From NCBI RefSeq assembly GCF_021462225.1, contig NC_061813.1, positions 22,096,442 through 22,160,441 on the forward strand: 64,000 nt of DNA. Reading direction: 5' to 3'. Positions 38,199 through 48,945 of the stretch are shown one piece after another. The notes under the pieces were generated by a model. It was not told where the DNA came from, made no database searches, and was given only the letters and a program-made list of their open reading frames with translations. This DNA comes from Girardinichthys multiradiatus. Taxonomy: Eukaryota; Chordata; Actinopteri; Cyprinodontiformes; Goodeidae. Position 1 is the stretch's first letter; every line of letters starts with the position of its first letter. A program made the position numbers and the translations under genes.

Positions 38199-38299
38199 TT
38201 GGTCACTGGGGACAGTTGTCTTTTAAATAGGCGTGTCTGGCAATCCGGGAGTCAGTACTTCTCCCCATAGTGAGACACCAAACGAATGCTATGAAAGAG

Positions 38300-38606
38300 A
38301 ACTTAAGGTTATGGATATAACCCCGGTCCTCTGATTAGCATGAGTGAGTGTCTCACCAGACCACCCTCCTTGCTGTGAAGCAAGGAAGAAGTGAGCTTGT
38401 TTTGAATGACGAATGAAACTATGTCTACCCTATTTATAGGGTGAGGGTCAGGGCCCCTCCTGACATAGACGTCACTGATGCCAGCCATTCAGGGCTGGCG
38501 TGATGACATATAAGCTTCTGTCGAGGTCATGCAGGAGGCGTTCCCCATAGTGAGACACTCACTCATGCTAATCAGAGAACCGGGGTTATATCCATAACCT
38601 CAAGTT
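38300..38606. repeat. 57-bp inverted repeat (foldback) at the DIRS end
   Basis: Arm 38300-38356 and arm 38550-38606 are reverse complements with two mismatches in 57 bases, separated by 193 bp. The arms include GGTTATGGATATAACCCCGG. In addition CCCCATAGTGAGACAC occurs directly repeated at 38263-38278 and 38544-38559. This fits the complementary region plus inverted terminal repeat by which DIRS elements form circles, although no left partner was identified. Confidence 0.8.
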
Positions 38607-38990
38607 TTGTTCTTCGCTTTGAGTTGTCAACAGTGTCTTGGAGTGCATTGTTAGTGTTGCAGTTTTTCCGATGTAGTTGTGTGCATATTCCAGACTTGGA
38701 ATATGCACACAACTACATCGTTGTTCTTTTATTTTGTTGTGTAGTTTAACAAGTCCATCTAGATTTTTGTTTATGAATGCGAGAACACTGACCCCGATAT
38801 CTGTTATCAGTAGGTTGCTGGTGTCGGTGGATGATGTCTTCCAGCGTTTGTGTGGAGTGGGTGTCTCCTGTTGTGTTGAGGAATTGTTCGTATTATCCAT
38901 TGGGAACTGGTAGTAGTAGTTAATAATGTCAACTTCCAGATCAGGTATATCCTCCAGTTTGTAATGCATTTTTAGAAATGTTGAAGACAA
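38586..38990 (-). other. Open frame of 134 codons, unknown, next to the DIRS end
   Basis: The frame runs MSSTFLKMHYKLEDIPDLEV.., has a hydrophilic Asn/Thr-rich middle and a possible amphipathic stretch (LITDIGVSVLAFINKNLDGL). Its C-terminal part reads through the hairpin at 38669-38720 and into the DIRS terminal repeat, so that part cannot be ancestral. I recognise no family. It could be a scrap of an ORF1-like transposon protein or a chance frame. Confidence 0.25.
38669..38720. repeat. Perfect hairpin, 23-bp arms with 6-nt loop
   Basis: Bases 38669-38691 and 38698-38720 are exact reverse complements, separated by AGACTT. It lies 63 bp beyond the DIRS foldback. A perfect palindrome of this size in neutral DNA suggests recent formation or a repair/replication event. 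Confidence 0.85.
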
Positions 38991-40939
38991 ATTTAAAGGG
39001 ATTGACAGGTCTGCTGAAAAGGTTTGTTTACTGTGGGTGGACGGGTGCCGCCATGATGAATTTCCCCCTCAGGTTAACATCTCGCGAGATTAGCCTGACT
39101 GCATCCCCAGGCTCAAACACAACCATTCTGTTTAGGTACAAGGACCAGGGAAGGAAAACAAGTACAAAAGATGCTTAAGTTCCAAAAAAAACTTTAAAAG
39201 ATCCTTGGAAATGGGGGAGAACTATTGAACAAGATGGCTTTAACAGATTATGGAAACTTTCCCTTTTGAAGCAAAGCATAAAGAAATTAGAGGAACTTTT
39301 TTGTTTAAACTATACAAACCCTGAAGTGTGCAATCTACAACTTGCTGCCTATGGGAGTTTATGTGCCAAACTATTTCTTGGCTTGGAAGAGGAACTTCCT
39401 GGAGTCTCTGCTCGTTGCCTGACAACTAAACAATGAGATATAACAAAATCAAACTGGGAATAGCACAATCCCGTTATATATCTCGTTATTTCTGAGACAG
39501 GGACGCCTAATTCAGTTTAGGAAAATTATGGAAAATTGTTCATCTTCAGATGAGCCCGAGTTCTGTTTTGGTTGCAAATCCATTCACAAACACAGCAGCA
39601 TCTGTGTGTCGGTTTCTATCCCAGGGATCCTCTAGCTGAGTACTTACACATGGTCTTTGTGATGAACAAGGAGGTTGAGGAAGGCAGAGAGGCAGTCACA
39701 GAACCGAGAGCAGCTGAAGGGCCACATCGCGAGGCTTGTTACTGCTCATGTGCGGCCAGAAAATCTATCCACAGTCCGTTACTGGTTCATATCTGTTTCC
39801 CCCGTGTGACGTAATCTTAGTTGAGAAATGGCCAAGCAGTGTGAAGTGTCATCACCGCACACTACTGGCTCAGTAAAAAACGTTCAGCTATTCAGGGTTT
39901 CCAATCGTGTTAAGTGTTAGTATGTACAAGAAGCTGTCAAGTTGCATTTCCTTTCTCTGGTGACAAGTAACACCAGAGTAGATCCCCCTGGGTTGGAGGG
40001 AGTTCAGCTGTTTAGTTGGACAGTGAGCACTTCAAGGCCTCCTTGCATCCCTCATCCTTTTGCATACAATCTACTAATGCTGAAAGTCTTACTCCCAGCC
40101 TTTTTGTTTCTTAATTAAATTGCAAAGTTTTTTTTTGAGTGCATGTTGCTGGAGAGGAAGTGCTCATATTCTCCTCCCGTTTTTCCCTAAGCTCTGGTAT
40201 TTGTCTGTGTTGATGTTTGAAGCATCTCAGGAATGCCCGAGCCTGCACTTATCAGTGAAATCGGTTTTATCGGTCACTGGGTTTAAATTAAGTGTTTCTA
40301 GATTGCGGCTGATTGCTTCAATTTGTGCTGTCTGCACTGCAGCTCCAGCTTTAGTAAAGAAATTTTGCAGAGCGTGGGAGGAGGGTGAAAGAGAGCTTCT
40401 AAAGGAAAAAAAAAACAGCATCCATCATAAACCATTAAGGCCTGAGATGCAGTTTAAACATGGACACATGTCAGGCAACTGTGTGTGTTATAACTCTGGA
40501 ATCATACGTTTGTGAAACCTAAGTCATTTCCTACGTAAATGTTAGAGAGAACCCCACCTGCTGCACACACATTGTTCTCAGACTTCATAGGAAGTAGATG
40601 TGATTGCAGAAGCATGACCTAACACCGGCCTGTGTTTGTTTTAGGTCTCCCAGGTGACCAGAGGCTAGAGGAAGGAAACTGAGCCTCTATCACCAGAGAC
40701 TGTCATTTAGGAACATGTTACTCTTCATGCATGTGTATGTCAATGCTTTTCAGCTCAGTGTGTGTTGTATATGATTACCATGCGCATATGGGTGGATAGA
40801 GCAGATGTTTTGGACCACCTGATCTAGCTTGCTTGCACATAATGTACATGACAAAACACTGACACACATCTATTAATTTTTCTCTCTCTCTCCCTCTCTA
40901 ATTATTTTTTTGTTGTGAACATTTGACAAACTTTCCAAG

Positions 40940-41152
40940 GTGTTAAAGGAGAGTGGCCCGCCTCACATGAAAAGCTTCCTGACCCGCGTCACCGTCGGAG
41001 AGTTCTCTGCCGAGGGCGAGGGGAACAGCAAGAAGCTGTCCAAGAAGCGTGCCGCTCTGTCCATCCTGCAGGACTTGAAGAAGCTCCCCTTCATACCGAC
41101 TGTGGAGAAACCGAAGACGCACTACAAGAAACGCACCAAGACCATCCTCAAG
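40940..41152 (+). CDS. stau2: stau2 exon: core of dsRBD3
   Basis: This 213-bp exon (71 codons, phase 0 at both ends) lies between ctttccaag and AAG|gtgctg. It encodes VLKESGPPHMKSFLTRVTVG, then EFSAEGEGNSKKLSKKRAAL, then a helix and a basic linker (PKTHYKKRTKTILK). It completes dsRBD3: the GPPHMK loop contacts the minor groove and KKLSKKRAA is the basic helix-2 start that grips the RNA phosphates. These residues are known in the family to matter for dsRNA binding; here all are intact. The open frame continues past the donor by chance. Confidence 0.96.
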
Positions 41153-42091
41153 GTGCTGCGTGGTGGGGGGCGGGCAGGAGAGAAACAGCAGGCTGTGATT
41201 TGTAGCATATTTGTAGATACATACAATGAAAGTGAAGACAAAGAAAAGCTGAATTATGTACCAGTATAAGGCTGGGCCAGAATGAGGTTCTCATTTGAAC
41301 TACAACACCACAGTTTTATCAAAGGACATTTGCTCTATATAGAGTGACACTAGCAGTATAACAAGTTGACATTAGCAGGATAAATTAGCATGGCTTTCGT
41401 AGCAAGCCTGCTGTCCGCTGCTTTCCAGACATGGTTCTTGAATCTTGCACACTGTAATTTTACATTAGCTTAAAAACAAGTAAATAGTCTTGTAGTTTCC
41501 ACCCTATTTCCACCTTTTGACAGTCTGTGTTTATCGCAGCAGGAAATATACCCAAACAGCCACATTTGTATAGTAGCCCTCTTTCAGCCAGCTGACCGCC
41601 AGTATGCTATTCCCCATACAGCTGGATATAACGCTGGTCCCTCCAGCAACCTCTCTAGCATCTCATTAAAAAGGGCTTTTAACCGCAGGAACATTACTGA
41701 AAGCAAAGGTGTTGCAACATTAAAAACGTTTGTTACATTTTCTTTCTTTATCTATCCACCTGAACTTGCAGATAAGTTAATTTTTCTTTTTTACGCATTA
41801 CAACCAATCTGGAGTGCTCGGTCCTTTCTAATGCTCTCTTCTCGTCAGCTGACCCTACAGGTTTTCCATTAGATTTGGTTTTGGTGGCAGTTGTGAAAGA
41901 AGGATGATTTTGTATCTGATAAACCATTTCCGTGTTTATTTGGTCATATGTTTTTGGATCAGTATCCTGCAAAAAAATCTAGTGATGACACATCAATTTA
42001 CTGGTAGAGGGTACTGTATTTTTATAGAACTTTCGGTGACAACAAAGTCTTTTGAGTTAAACTAATTATGTTATTCCCGTTTCCCTTCCAG
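41153..42091 (+). other. stau2: stau2 intron (0.94 kb)
   Basis: This short intron runs from gtgctgcg to cccttccag. No repeat or gene is recognised in it. Confidence 0.85.
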
Positions 42092-42229
42092 ACGGGACCC
42101 GACTACGGTCAGGGCATGAACCCAATCAGCCGATTAGCCCAAATCCAGCAGGCCAAGAAGGAGAAGGAGCCGGAGTACCAGCTGCTCTCTGAGAGAGGGA
42201 TGCCCCGACGTCGGGAGTTCGTCATGCAA
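42092..42229 (+). CDS. stau2: stau2 exon: linker and first part of dsRBD4
   Basis: This 138-bp exon (46 codons, phase 0) lies between cccttccag and CAA|gtgagc. It encodes [20 protein letters not shown], then [20 protein letters not shown] and [24 protein letters not shown] is helix 1 of dsRBD4 and its strongly conserved approach; [13 protein letters not shown] is the loop and beta 1. Spelling such as YGQGMNPIS and SERGMPRR fits Staufen2. The split of dsRBD4 after VMQ, with the next exon starting VKV, is the usual staufen exon junction. Confidence 0.96.
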
Positions 42230-42619
42230 GTGAGCAGATTTGAACTTTGCTTTCTCTTTATTTCTTAATTAACTCTGTTAATGTGACATTTACAGAATAT
42301 GTCAGGGTTATTTAACTTGTCTAGAAACATATAGAACAACTATAGAATTTATTTATTTTTTTGTTGCTTTTACGATTCTTTTCCCAAGAAAACCTTTCTG
42401 AACTTCTGATACAATTTTTTATTTATATATTATTGCTTTCACATTAAAATGGAAATGTCACCGTTATATACAAAAGATAGGCTAAATACCCGACCTAAGA
42501 ACAGTCCTGTAGGAAAGTATTCTTACACCCTCACTTTTTCAGATGTTATTTTGCAACTATAAACTTCTATTTTTTTCAGTGGGATTTTCTATGACAACTT
42601 AAAGTCACTGACAGTATTA

Positions 42620-43215
42620 AAGTGGAGGGAAAAGGATGGAATTTATTATTCCAGGTAAAAGGATTCCCGGGTAATTCCTGGGTTTTCTGTTTCCACTGCT
42701 CTGAAAGGCTGTGAATATTTTTTTAAATCATACTAATGACGTATGGGTAAGTTGTGAAGAGAACTGCACTAAACCTCCAGTCTATCAGATGGTGGTAATA
42801 ATATAGTTTGTTGTTTTTTTTGTGGTAATTTTGCCGTCCACCAGATCATTCCTTGTCACCGACTCAAAGTCCCACTGAATGTCTTCAACAGCAAAAACAC
42901 TTACTAGAGCCTGGACCTCATCGTCCACCCACCTATTACACATCCTCCTCCTTTGGTCAATTCTCGATCACAAAATGTACCCCTTTATATGAATCTCGTA
43001 AGTAGAAAGTAGAAAACAACAGGACAACACCACGCAAACCTTAAATATGGCGGGTGAGCGGAAGTCAGAACAATGCAAGAAAGAGTGCACCAATCATTGT
43101 TTCTCAGCGCATAACCCCGCCCCTCAACAATCCCAGGTTAATCTGAATGTCCTACCCCCGATCAGGACCTTTCACCCAGAAAAATTAAACCGGGAAATTT
43201 AAATTACTCGGTTAA
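42620..43215. mobile_element. Possible non-autonomous DNA transposon
   Basis: Near 42650 stands ggtaaaaggattcccgggta and 'attcctgggttttctg'. Near 43140-43200 stands gacctttcacccagaaaaat and taaaccgggaaatttaaatt, which reads as a loose inverted counterpart. The middle (42840-42970) resembles a piece of coding DNA from a transposon (a block around cctggacctcatcgtccacc). Ends and target duplication could not be fixed, so this is tentative. Confidence 0.4.
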
Positions 43216-44689
43216 AATTAAAACTTTTAAAATCCCAAAGTGATGACTGAAAGTCTCCGTTTTGGTAAAAGGGCTAATAAAATGCTCTGCTAGAATGGCC
43301 CAGTCAAAGTTCTTACCTAAATCAAGGTAGGAATCTGTGAAACCCATGTATAAATGTAAATGTTAAAACTGGACAAAAATCCAATAAAACCTGGTTAAAA
43401 AATACGGAATTTTGAAATTGAAAAAGATTTATAAAACCTACAGTCATAAAAAATGGCATGGATAGTTTCTTGTGATGGGATTTGTTTGTCATCTTGTTGA
43501 GTGAGGGATAAATAAAAAGAATAGAGGAAGACAGAGAAAAAGGAAGCTTAGCCACTAGATATCTTTATTAAATATGGAAGAATTTACAATTTAAAGTTGA
43601 GGCAAATTATCCTTATAAAGACACTGGGGAAAATCTCTCCTAGTCAGCAAACTTCTTATCACGGGGTGCATTTTAAATCCATGAATCTCAAGGTCTGTGT
43701 CTAAACAGCCTTCTGTGTTTACCATGCCAATGGTACTTTTTATCCAGAGTCCCTGGTTGTTCCAGTGATAATGTCTGCAGGTCAGCTTGACTTTACATTG
43801 ACAATCAACTTTGCCCAGCTAAAATAAAAATAATCTTTGTTAAATTTCAGTTACCTGAAAGAAGGGCCTGTTTTCAATGGCTTTTATGAGAAAAGAGCAA
43901 CACTGCTTGCCAGAATTGTCCTTAAAATAAGCAAAGGTTTTTTATTAATTTTTTTACTTTAGACTTTTAGTCGAATCACTTTAATTTAAGCTAAAAAAGA
44001 TGAAGAATGGTCAAAAGATGACATAATGCGCTCTCTGGACAAATGGGGCATAAATGTAATCTGCTAAATTTAGGGCAGATTGATAAATCAGAGATTGGGG
44101 TTATGTTGGGATTTGTTGTGAAGGGGAAAAAAGAAATAAGATGACCGTTTCCTTTTGCTCTGCACATAAATCTGTCATGCTAATCGCAGTTGGCAGTGCA
44201 CAGCGTTTTCAACAATAAAATCTGTCTCCAAAAGCACTCTCATGTGTAGCTTTATGAAAATGTGAGCATATAAAGTTAAATATACTAAAAAATAATTGAA
44301 ACATGGTGAATTAGAAAAACAAGGCTCTGGCAGTGCTCAGCCAGTGCTGAGCGATTTTATGCTAGCTCGTTTTACAGCTTATTAATTTTTCGAAGTGACT
44401 GAGTTTGTGCACTTTCTGTTCAGTAACAACAACTTTTTGAGACTGGTATCACGGCCATTTAGTTCAGCGAACCTGGGTCGAATTGTCTGAGTTGGGATGT
44501 AGCTTCTCAAAACCTTCTTGTGCCCATTTCCGCAGACAGATGTGGTCCGCAGTGTTACATCCACTCACATGTCCATGAATTTTCTTAGTTTCGGGTTTAT
44601 GATAAATTGATTGAAGTGTTTTGCTTTTGTTTGTTTGATTTTTCTTTGGGCAGGTTGAATGTGGTTTTTCTTCACACAGGCTCAGAATT

Positions 44690-45120
44690 ATACATACAGG
44701 ATCAAATATGTACATGCACAACTTTTGAGGTAGAATTCATTTAAAATGGCCTGTTACCAAACCCATATCTCCTTTTAAACACATTTTCAAAATGTTGAAG
44801 ATGGGACTTTTAGCCTGCTGTATCCATTTCAGTCAGAGTCAGTTTTCATGTAAGTTTGGGATCGGTCTAGTTGTTTCAATGGTCTAGCCGTTGTTTTGTG
44901 GTAAAGTTGAAAGATTTGGAGGTAGTCCTCCAAATTCCTTCATTGTTCCATCCACTTTCAACAATGTACCGGTACCACTGACATCAAAACAGACTCATAG
45001 CATGATGCTGCCACCACCGTGCTTAAGCATTGGTACAGTATTCCTAGAGTTTTCTGTTAGCAGTGTTAATTGTGATATAATGTTTCAAGTTAGCTTTTGT
45101 TTTAGCCTTTTGACTAAAAT
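44690..45120 (-). mobile_element. Tc1/mariner remnant
   Basis: 'agcatgatgctgccaccacc' followed by 'gtgcttaagcattggtacag' is the reverse complement of the HGGGSIMLWGC-type block of Tc1 transposase. The upstream bases (cctccaaattccttcattgt) fit the following region. The frame is lost. Confidence 0.65.
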
Positions 45121-46129
45121 GTAATAAGGTTTTTTATCAAAATTCAATCGTTTGTTGTCTAGTTTTAGTCGCCTGAATCTGAGGCCCTTTTACATCTTAA
45201 GAGAAACTCATCTCTTTTTACTTAGATCAAATAATTATTCTAGGATGGTTAGATGCTACAATTGCTAAAATGCAAAAATTGCACACAAGCAAAGTGAAAT
45301 TGGATTGAATTGAATCTCCCTCTAATATTTTCATCTCATTTTTATTTATTAGGGAAAATGTCAGTCATTTTTGTCGCAGTTTTAGTCATTTTCCATTAGC
45401 TTATCTTTAGTTTTCATTTCATTTTCATTTGAGGGAAAAACATTGTAATGAATAATTGTCATCACTACTGGCTACCTTATTTTATCTGTCCATAAAAGGC
45501 TTTTAATTGCACCATCGAGGCAAGCTTGAAGGTGCCAGTTTTAGAGAAGTTGATTCTTACCATGCAATTTAACATTTGAATTATGATTTACTGTTAATTG
45601 GTAGTCGAAGTAAACAAAGCAAGGTTCCTTTGCAAAAGGAAAATTCTTTCCTTAATCACAGAGTTGGTCTGTTTGGAGATATTGAACCCATCACAGATTG
45701 TGACATCATTTGTATTATTCCATTAAAAAGCCTTCTGTGTTTGGATGTAATTGTAAGCTTTGCTGTATTTCAGTTTTGTGTTCAGACTTTTTCTTAAATC
45801 ACATTTTCCTGTTCTGGGTAAAATTTCCATCTTGTGGGATTTAAATCCATGTCACTTGTCTTGTGGCAAATTGTGTTAAATATATTTATTTAAAAATCGG
45901 TGTGTCATTTTTTTCAGTTTCCTTTCCAATGTCTTCCGGTAGCATAGGAATGTTATTGCGGGTGCATATTTCCACTACCAGTGGAAAAGATTCAGAGTAA
46001 ATCCAGTCAGGATTAGATGATACGGCTGATGATGTCATCACTGCTGTCATCATGGAACATCACTTCTAACCTGTGTGTTGAGAGTGAAGTATTGAACTTT
46101 GGCAACACATCCCTGAGGAGCACCGTGTC

Positions 46130-46260
46130 ACATGATTTTACTTAAGAAGGATGTGACTGATGAAGACACAGATGGTGTCGAAACTCTAGTCTGTTTGCAC
46201 AGACTGGCGTCTGCAGCTCTAACTTTGCACAATAAAGCTGAAAACTGATCAGTGAGCTCC
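46130..46260 (+). ncRNA. Hammerhead-ribozyme-like motif
   Basis: Core CTGATGA at 46157-46163, a stem GACAC/GTGTC (46165-46169 with 46175-46179), then GAAA (46180-46183). A stem III pairs 46183-46193 with 46200-46210 (one mismatch, one G-U) around loop TTTGCA, and is followed by GTC with C at 46211. This is the order of a hammerhead ribozyme with a GUC cleavage site. Two defects are visible: an extra A at 46164 before stem II, and almost no pairing for stem I. It may be a decayed copy from a Penelope-like or other retroelement that carries such ribozymes. Confidence 0.35.
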
Positions 46261-46657
46261 AGCCCTTTCTGTCTTTGTAAGTTTTAAGTCCTGTAGCTGT
46301 GCAGCACCTGATTCAGACGTTTGTTGGAAGATGGCGCAGAGTGTCTTAATTTTAATGCTATTGCTGCTGTTTTTGTATCTACACAAGACATCCCTCATGA
46401 GCAGCTTAGGTCTTTATTGTGTTGCTTGAATAAGAAATATAGCTAGCACACGTGGTATAAGGTAGTCCATTTATATCAGCTGGATTCTTTTTTTTTTGCA
46501 CTCATTCATCTTTCTGTCCATCGCTCAGTCAAACTCACTCTTTGTATTTTTTTCCATAATCCTCCTCTTTTATATGAAGAACAGAGCGTCTCTCACCATC
46601 AGCCAGTAATTCAGCCCCAAACCTATTCTGTATGCCTCTTTGATGCACACATTAGGC

Positions 46658-46659
<2 letters not shown>

Positions 46660-46711
<52 letters not shown>

Positions 46712-46728
46712 GGGGTGTGTGTGTGTGT
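46660..46728. repeat. (GT)n microsatellite
   Basis: Nearly pure TG repeats for about 47 bases, then GCGTGGGGGTG and more GT. Confidence 0.95.
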
Positions 46729-47348
46729 TCTTTTGTGCAGTCCACTCACTCTTCTAAGATTTCCACATTGTTTCCCCCTGTAGGCAGCAGGGCTCAAATG
46801 AGTCTCTGTTTTCACATCTTTTGTTTAAACAGAAAAAAGCCTCCGCCTTATATCAAATGCTTTTTAGGTGCTTATCAGTAGTTAATACTTAATAAACAAG
46901 TAATTCTAGTTGGGAGTTAGCTATTTACCAGATGTCGTTGCCAGCTTTATGCATTCAGAACAGTACTTGGACCTGTCAGGCCGCTTTGAATGAGTGCGCT
47001 GAGGCCTGGCTTTTCACAGGCTCCGGCTCCCCACAATGTTATTTGTACAGTGTAATTGTCTGTTTGTATAGCACAACGACGTCCGATCTGCTCTTGGAAA
47101 TTTCTGCTTACATTCTGTGTGGACAGATTTAATGCTTTGGGATTACTGAAAAACAAACACTACACGTTGCATGGCTGACTTGGCTCAGGAAGCCCGAGCT
47201 CTCAGCTGAAAGTGAATGGAAGCTGAAGAGCTGGAGAAAGGCTTAAGAAAAGACACCAGTTAAATAACATTTTAATACAACGCTGTAATATTCAGTCGTG
47301 TCATTTTCTCATGTGTATCCAATAGTTTGCCTCCTCACATGTGCGCAG

Positions 47349-47477
47349 GTGAAGGTAAATAACGAGGTTGCCACGGGAACAGGACCCAACAAAAAGGTGG
47401 CCAAGCGGAACGCTGCTGAGGCAATGCTGCTGCAGCTGGGATACAAGGCCTCCACAGTCTCTCCGATTCCCTCAGAG
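47349..47477 (+). CDS. stau2: stau2 exon: second part of dsRBD4
   Basis: This 129-bp exon (43 codons, phase 0) lies between tgtgcgcag and GAG|gtacaa. It encodes [20 protein letters not shown], then [20 protein letters not shown] and PSE. It finishes dsRBD4: beta 2-3 with GTGPNKK and the basic helix start [21 protein letters not shown] and [10 protein letters not shown] are Staufen2-type; Staufen1 has a different tail here. The last nine residues (STVSPIPSE) begin the variable linker. The donor gtacaa is weaker than the others in the gene. Confidence 0.95.
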
Positions 47478-47771
47478 GTACAAATCAATCTCAACTGCAA
47501 CTTCTGTATTTCATTTTGAATCTATATATAAACCTCCAACTCTGTTATGTGTTTCCATTTTATTTATTCCAGTGTGGGGTTACTGTAAGCAGGAGTTCTT
47601 CAAATCTTTAAACTGTCATCACCTTACTGAGAACATGATGACCTTTCTTAAGTAACAGCATTTTGGAAAAGGGTTTAAAAGGGTTTACACGTTGTTTGGA
47701 AAAGTCAGAAGTATGGAATTAGATAAAGTTTTTCCAGGTCTGGAAATGTTTGTAAAAGAGACTTAATTTTG

Positions 47772-47796
47772 TCCATCCATCCATCCATCCATCCAG
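47772..47796. repeat. (CCAT)n short tandem repeat
   Basis: About six units of ccat in a row within the intron. Confidence 0.9.
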
Positions 47797-48779
47797 ATTC
47801 CATGCTTATCTCTGTAGAATTATCTGCCCCAAAGTCACAGTGAACTTTTTTATTTAGGATTTAGAGATCTGCCAAAAAAGGTCAGAAACTCCTGACATTT
47901 CTGTCTGGAACAGTATAAAATTTTCCACATGAATTACATCAAAATCTGAACTATATACAAAGAGAAATAAAGGTTATTTCCAACCACGTTTGAGCTTTAA
48001 TCATTTTTATTAGGCCCTATTTCTCCAGCCATGTGCAAGCATACCAACACTGAGTCTACTCCCCTGATTTATCACCGGTGTCAGTGCTGCTAACCTTTTA
48101 CATAACACCTGCTGCTCTTCTAAACCGAGTGTTTTGCAGGCAACCATTGATCATCCTCACCTTCATTCACCTCGTCGGTTTTCAAGCTTGAGAGAACAGA
48201 ATCTGATAGACATTATGTTACATAACCCAGCTTTCTGTTCATTTTAATTGTCCTCCAGAAATCACCAAAGAATAGCTAACCATTGTTGTCACCAGCATGG
48301 CTCCTGATAGCTTTAACCTTATGACCTTTGTGTATATGATGCTATATATAAGGCAGAAAATTAACATTCTCTCTGATGATGATATGTTGGAAATAGGAAC
48401 ATGTTGAAAATATGGTTGAATCATAGCATCTCTATAAGTGCAGCGCTTGTTGGCTGTTTCCACTCTGCTGTGATCAGGACTTAAGGAAAGGAAAACAAGT
48501 GAATTAGCATCAGGATCAAGTTCACATTGCATAAAAAGCTGAATTTGGTTCTAAAACAGAAGTTTCTGAACATACAGTGGAGGATTCCAGCTTATTGCAA
48601 GGCAGGGCTGGGTTGCCACAGATGAGGTCATGCTGACCTGATTGACCTGGTTAATTTGGCAACCCTGGTGCAGGTTTTCGAAAAAAAAAATGTAAATATA
48701 AATTATGCACGTTCACTAATCAGTTGGGGCCACTGAAAGAAAAACAGCCCCAGAGAACACACTTCTTATTTGTTGCCTT

Positions 48780-48945
48780 GACAGCAGGTATGGGTAAGTT
48801 CAGGCGAGTAGCTATTTTGTTGCTGCTATTTCCTGAGTTTTGAATATCAACACATCTCTTGAAGTGTTTAGGTACTGAAAAATTGTACCATTTGATTGGT
48901 CGGTACCCATAAAAGTACCAGATTCGGTACCCATCCCTATTTCTG
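48780..48945. repeat. Interspersed repeat with GGTACC-type end
   Basis: It contains 'attggtcggtacccataaaa' and ends 'ttcggtacccatcccta', the reverse complement of a TAGGGATGGGTACCGAA terminus known from fish non-autonomous DNA transposons. The other end (near aggtatgggtaagttcaggc) is a weak match. Confidence 0.5.

Larger units (their letters stand above)
33509..38612 (+). mobile_element. DIRS-like tyrosine-recombinase retrotransposon (decayed)
   Basis: The order is gag-like frame (33509-34880), reverse transcriptase and RNase H with a following methyltransferase-like region (about 35370-37020), then a tyrosine recombinase (about 37215-38198) in another frame. The unit ends in a foldback at 38300-38606. 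RT plus tyrosine recombinase instead of an integrase, with inverted rather than direct terminal repeats, defines DIRS elements. The left terminal repeat was not identified, so the 5' boundary is the first gag ATG. All genes are broken. The element is in the same orientation as stau2, inside its intron. Confidence 0.85.
26439..40939 (+). other. stau2: stau2 intron (14.5 kb) with a hAT MITE and a DIRS-like element
   Basis: This intron runs from gtaagaac to ctttccaag. It holds the MITE at 27141-27516, a repeat scrap near 29390-29480, the DIRS-like element at about 33509-38612 and a hairpin at 38669-38720. In 27517-29380, 29481-33400 and 38991-40939 I see no gene, only AT-rich sequence and random open frames. 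The frame 32681-32220 on the - strand has no motif and I do not call it a gene. Confidence 0.85.
42230..47348 (+). other. stau2: stau2 intron (5.1 kb)
   Basis: The intron runs from gtgagcag to tgtgcgcag. It holds a possible MITE-like repeat (42600-43215), a Tc1 remnant (44690-45120), a hammerhead-like motif (46157-46211) and a GT microsatellite (46660-46728). Nothing is recognised in 43216-44690 and 45121-46000. Confidence 0.85.

Noticed and set aside
41153..41269. Open frame continuing beyond the dsRBD3 exon
   Set aside because: Staufen homology stops exactly at AAG|gtgctg and resumes at 42092, so the extra 39 residues are intron read-through.
46570..46815. Frame of repeated Thr-His and its Cys-Val counterpart
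   Set aside because: These are translations of the GT microsatellite.
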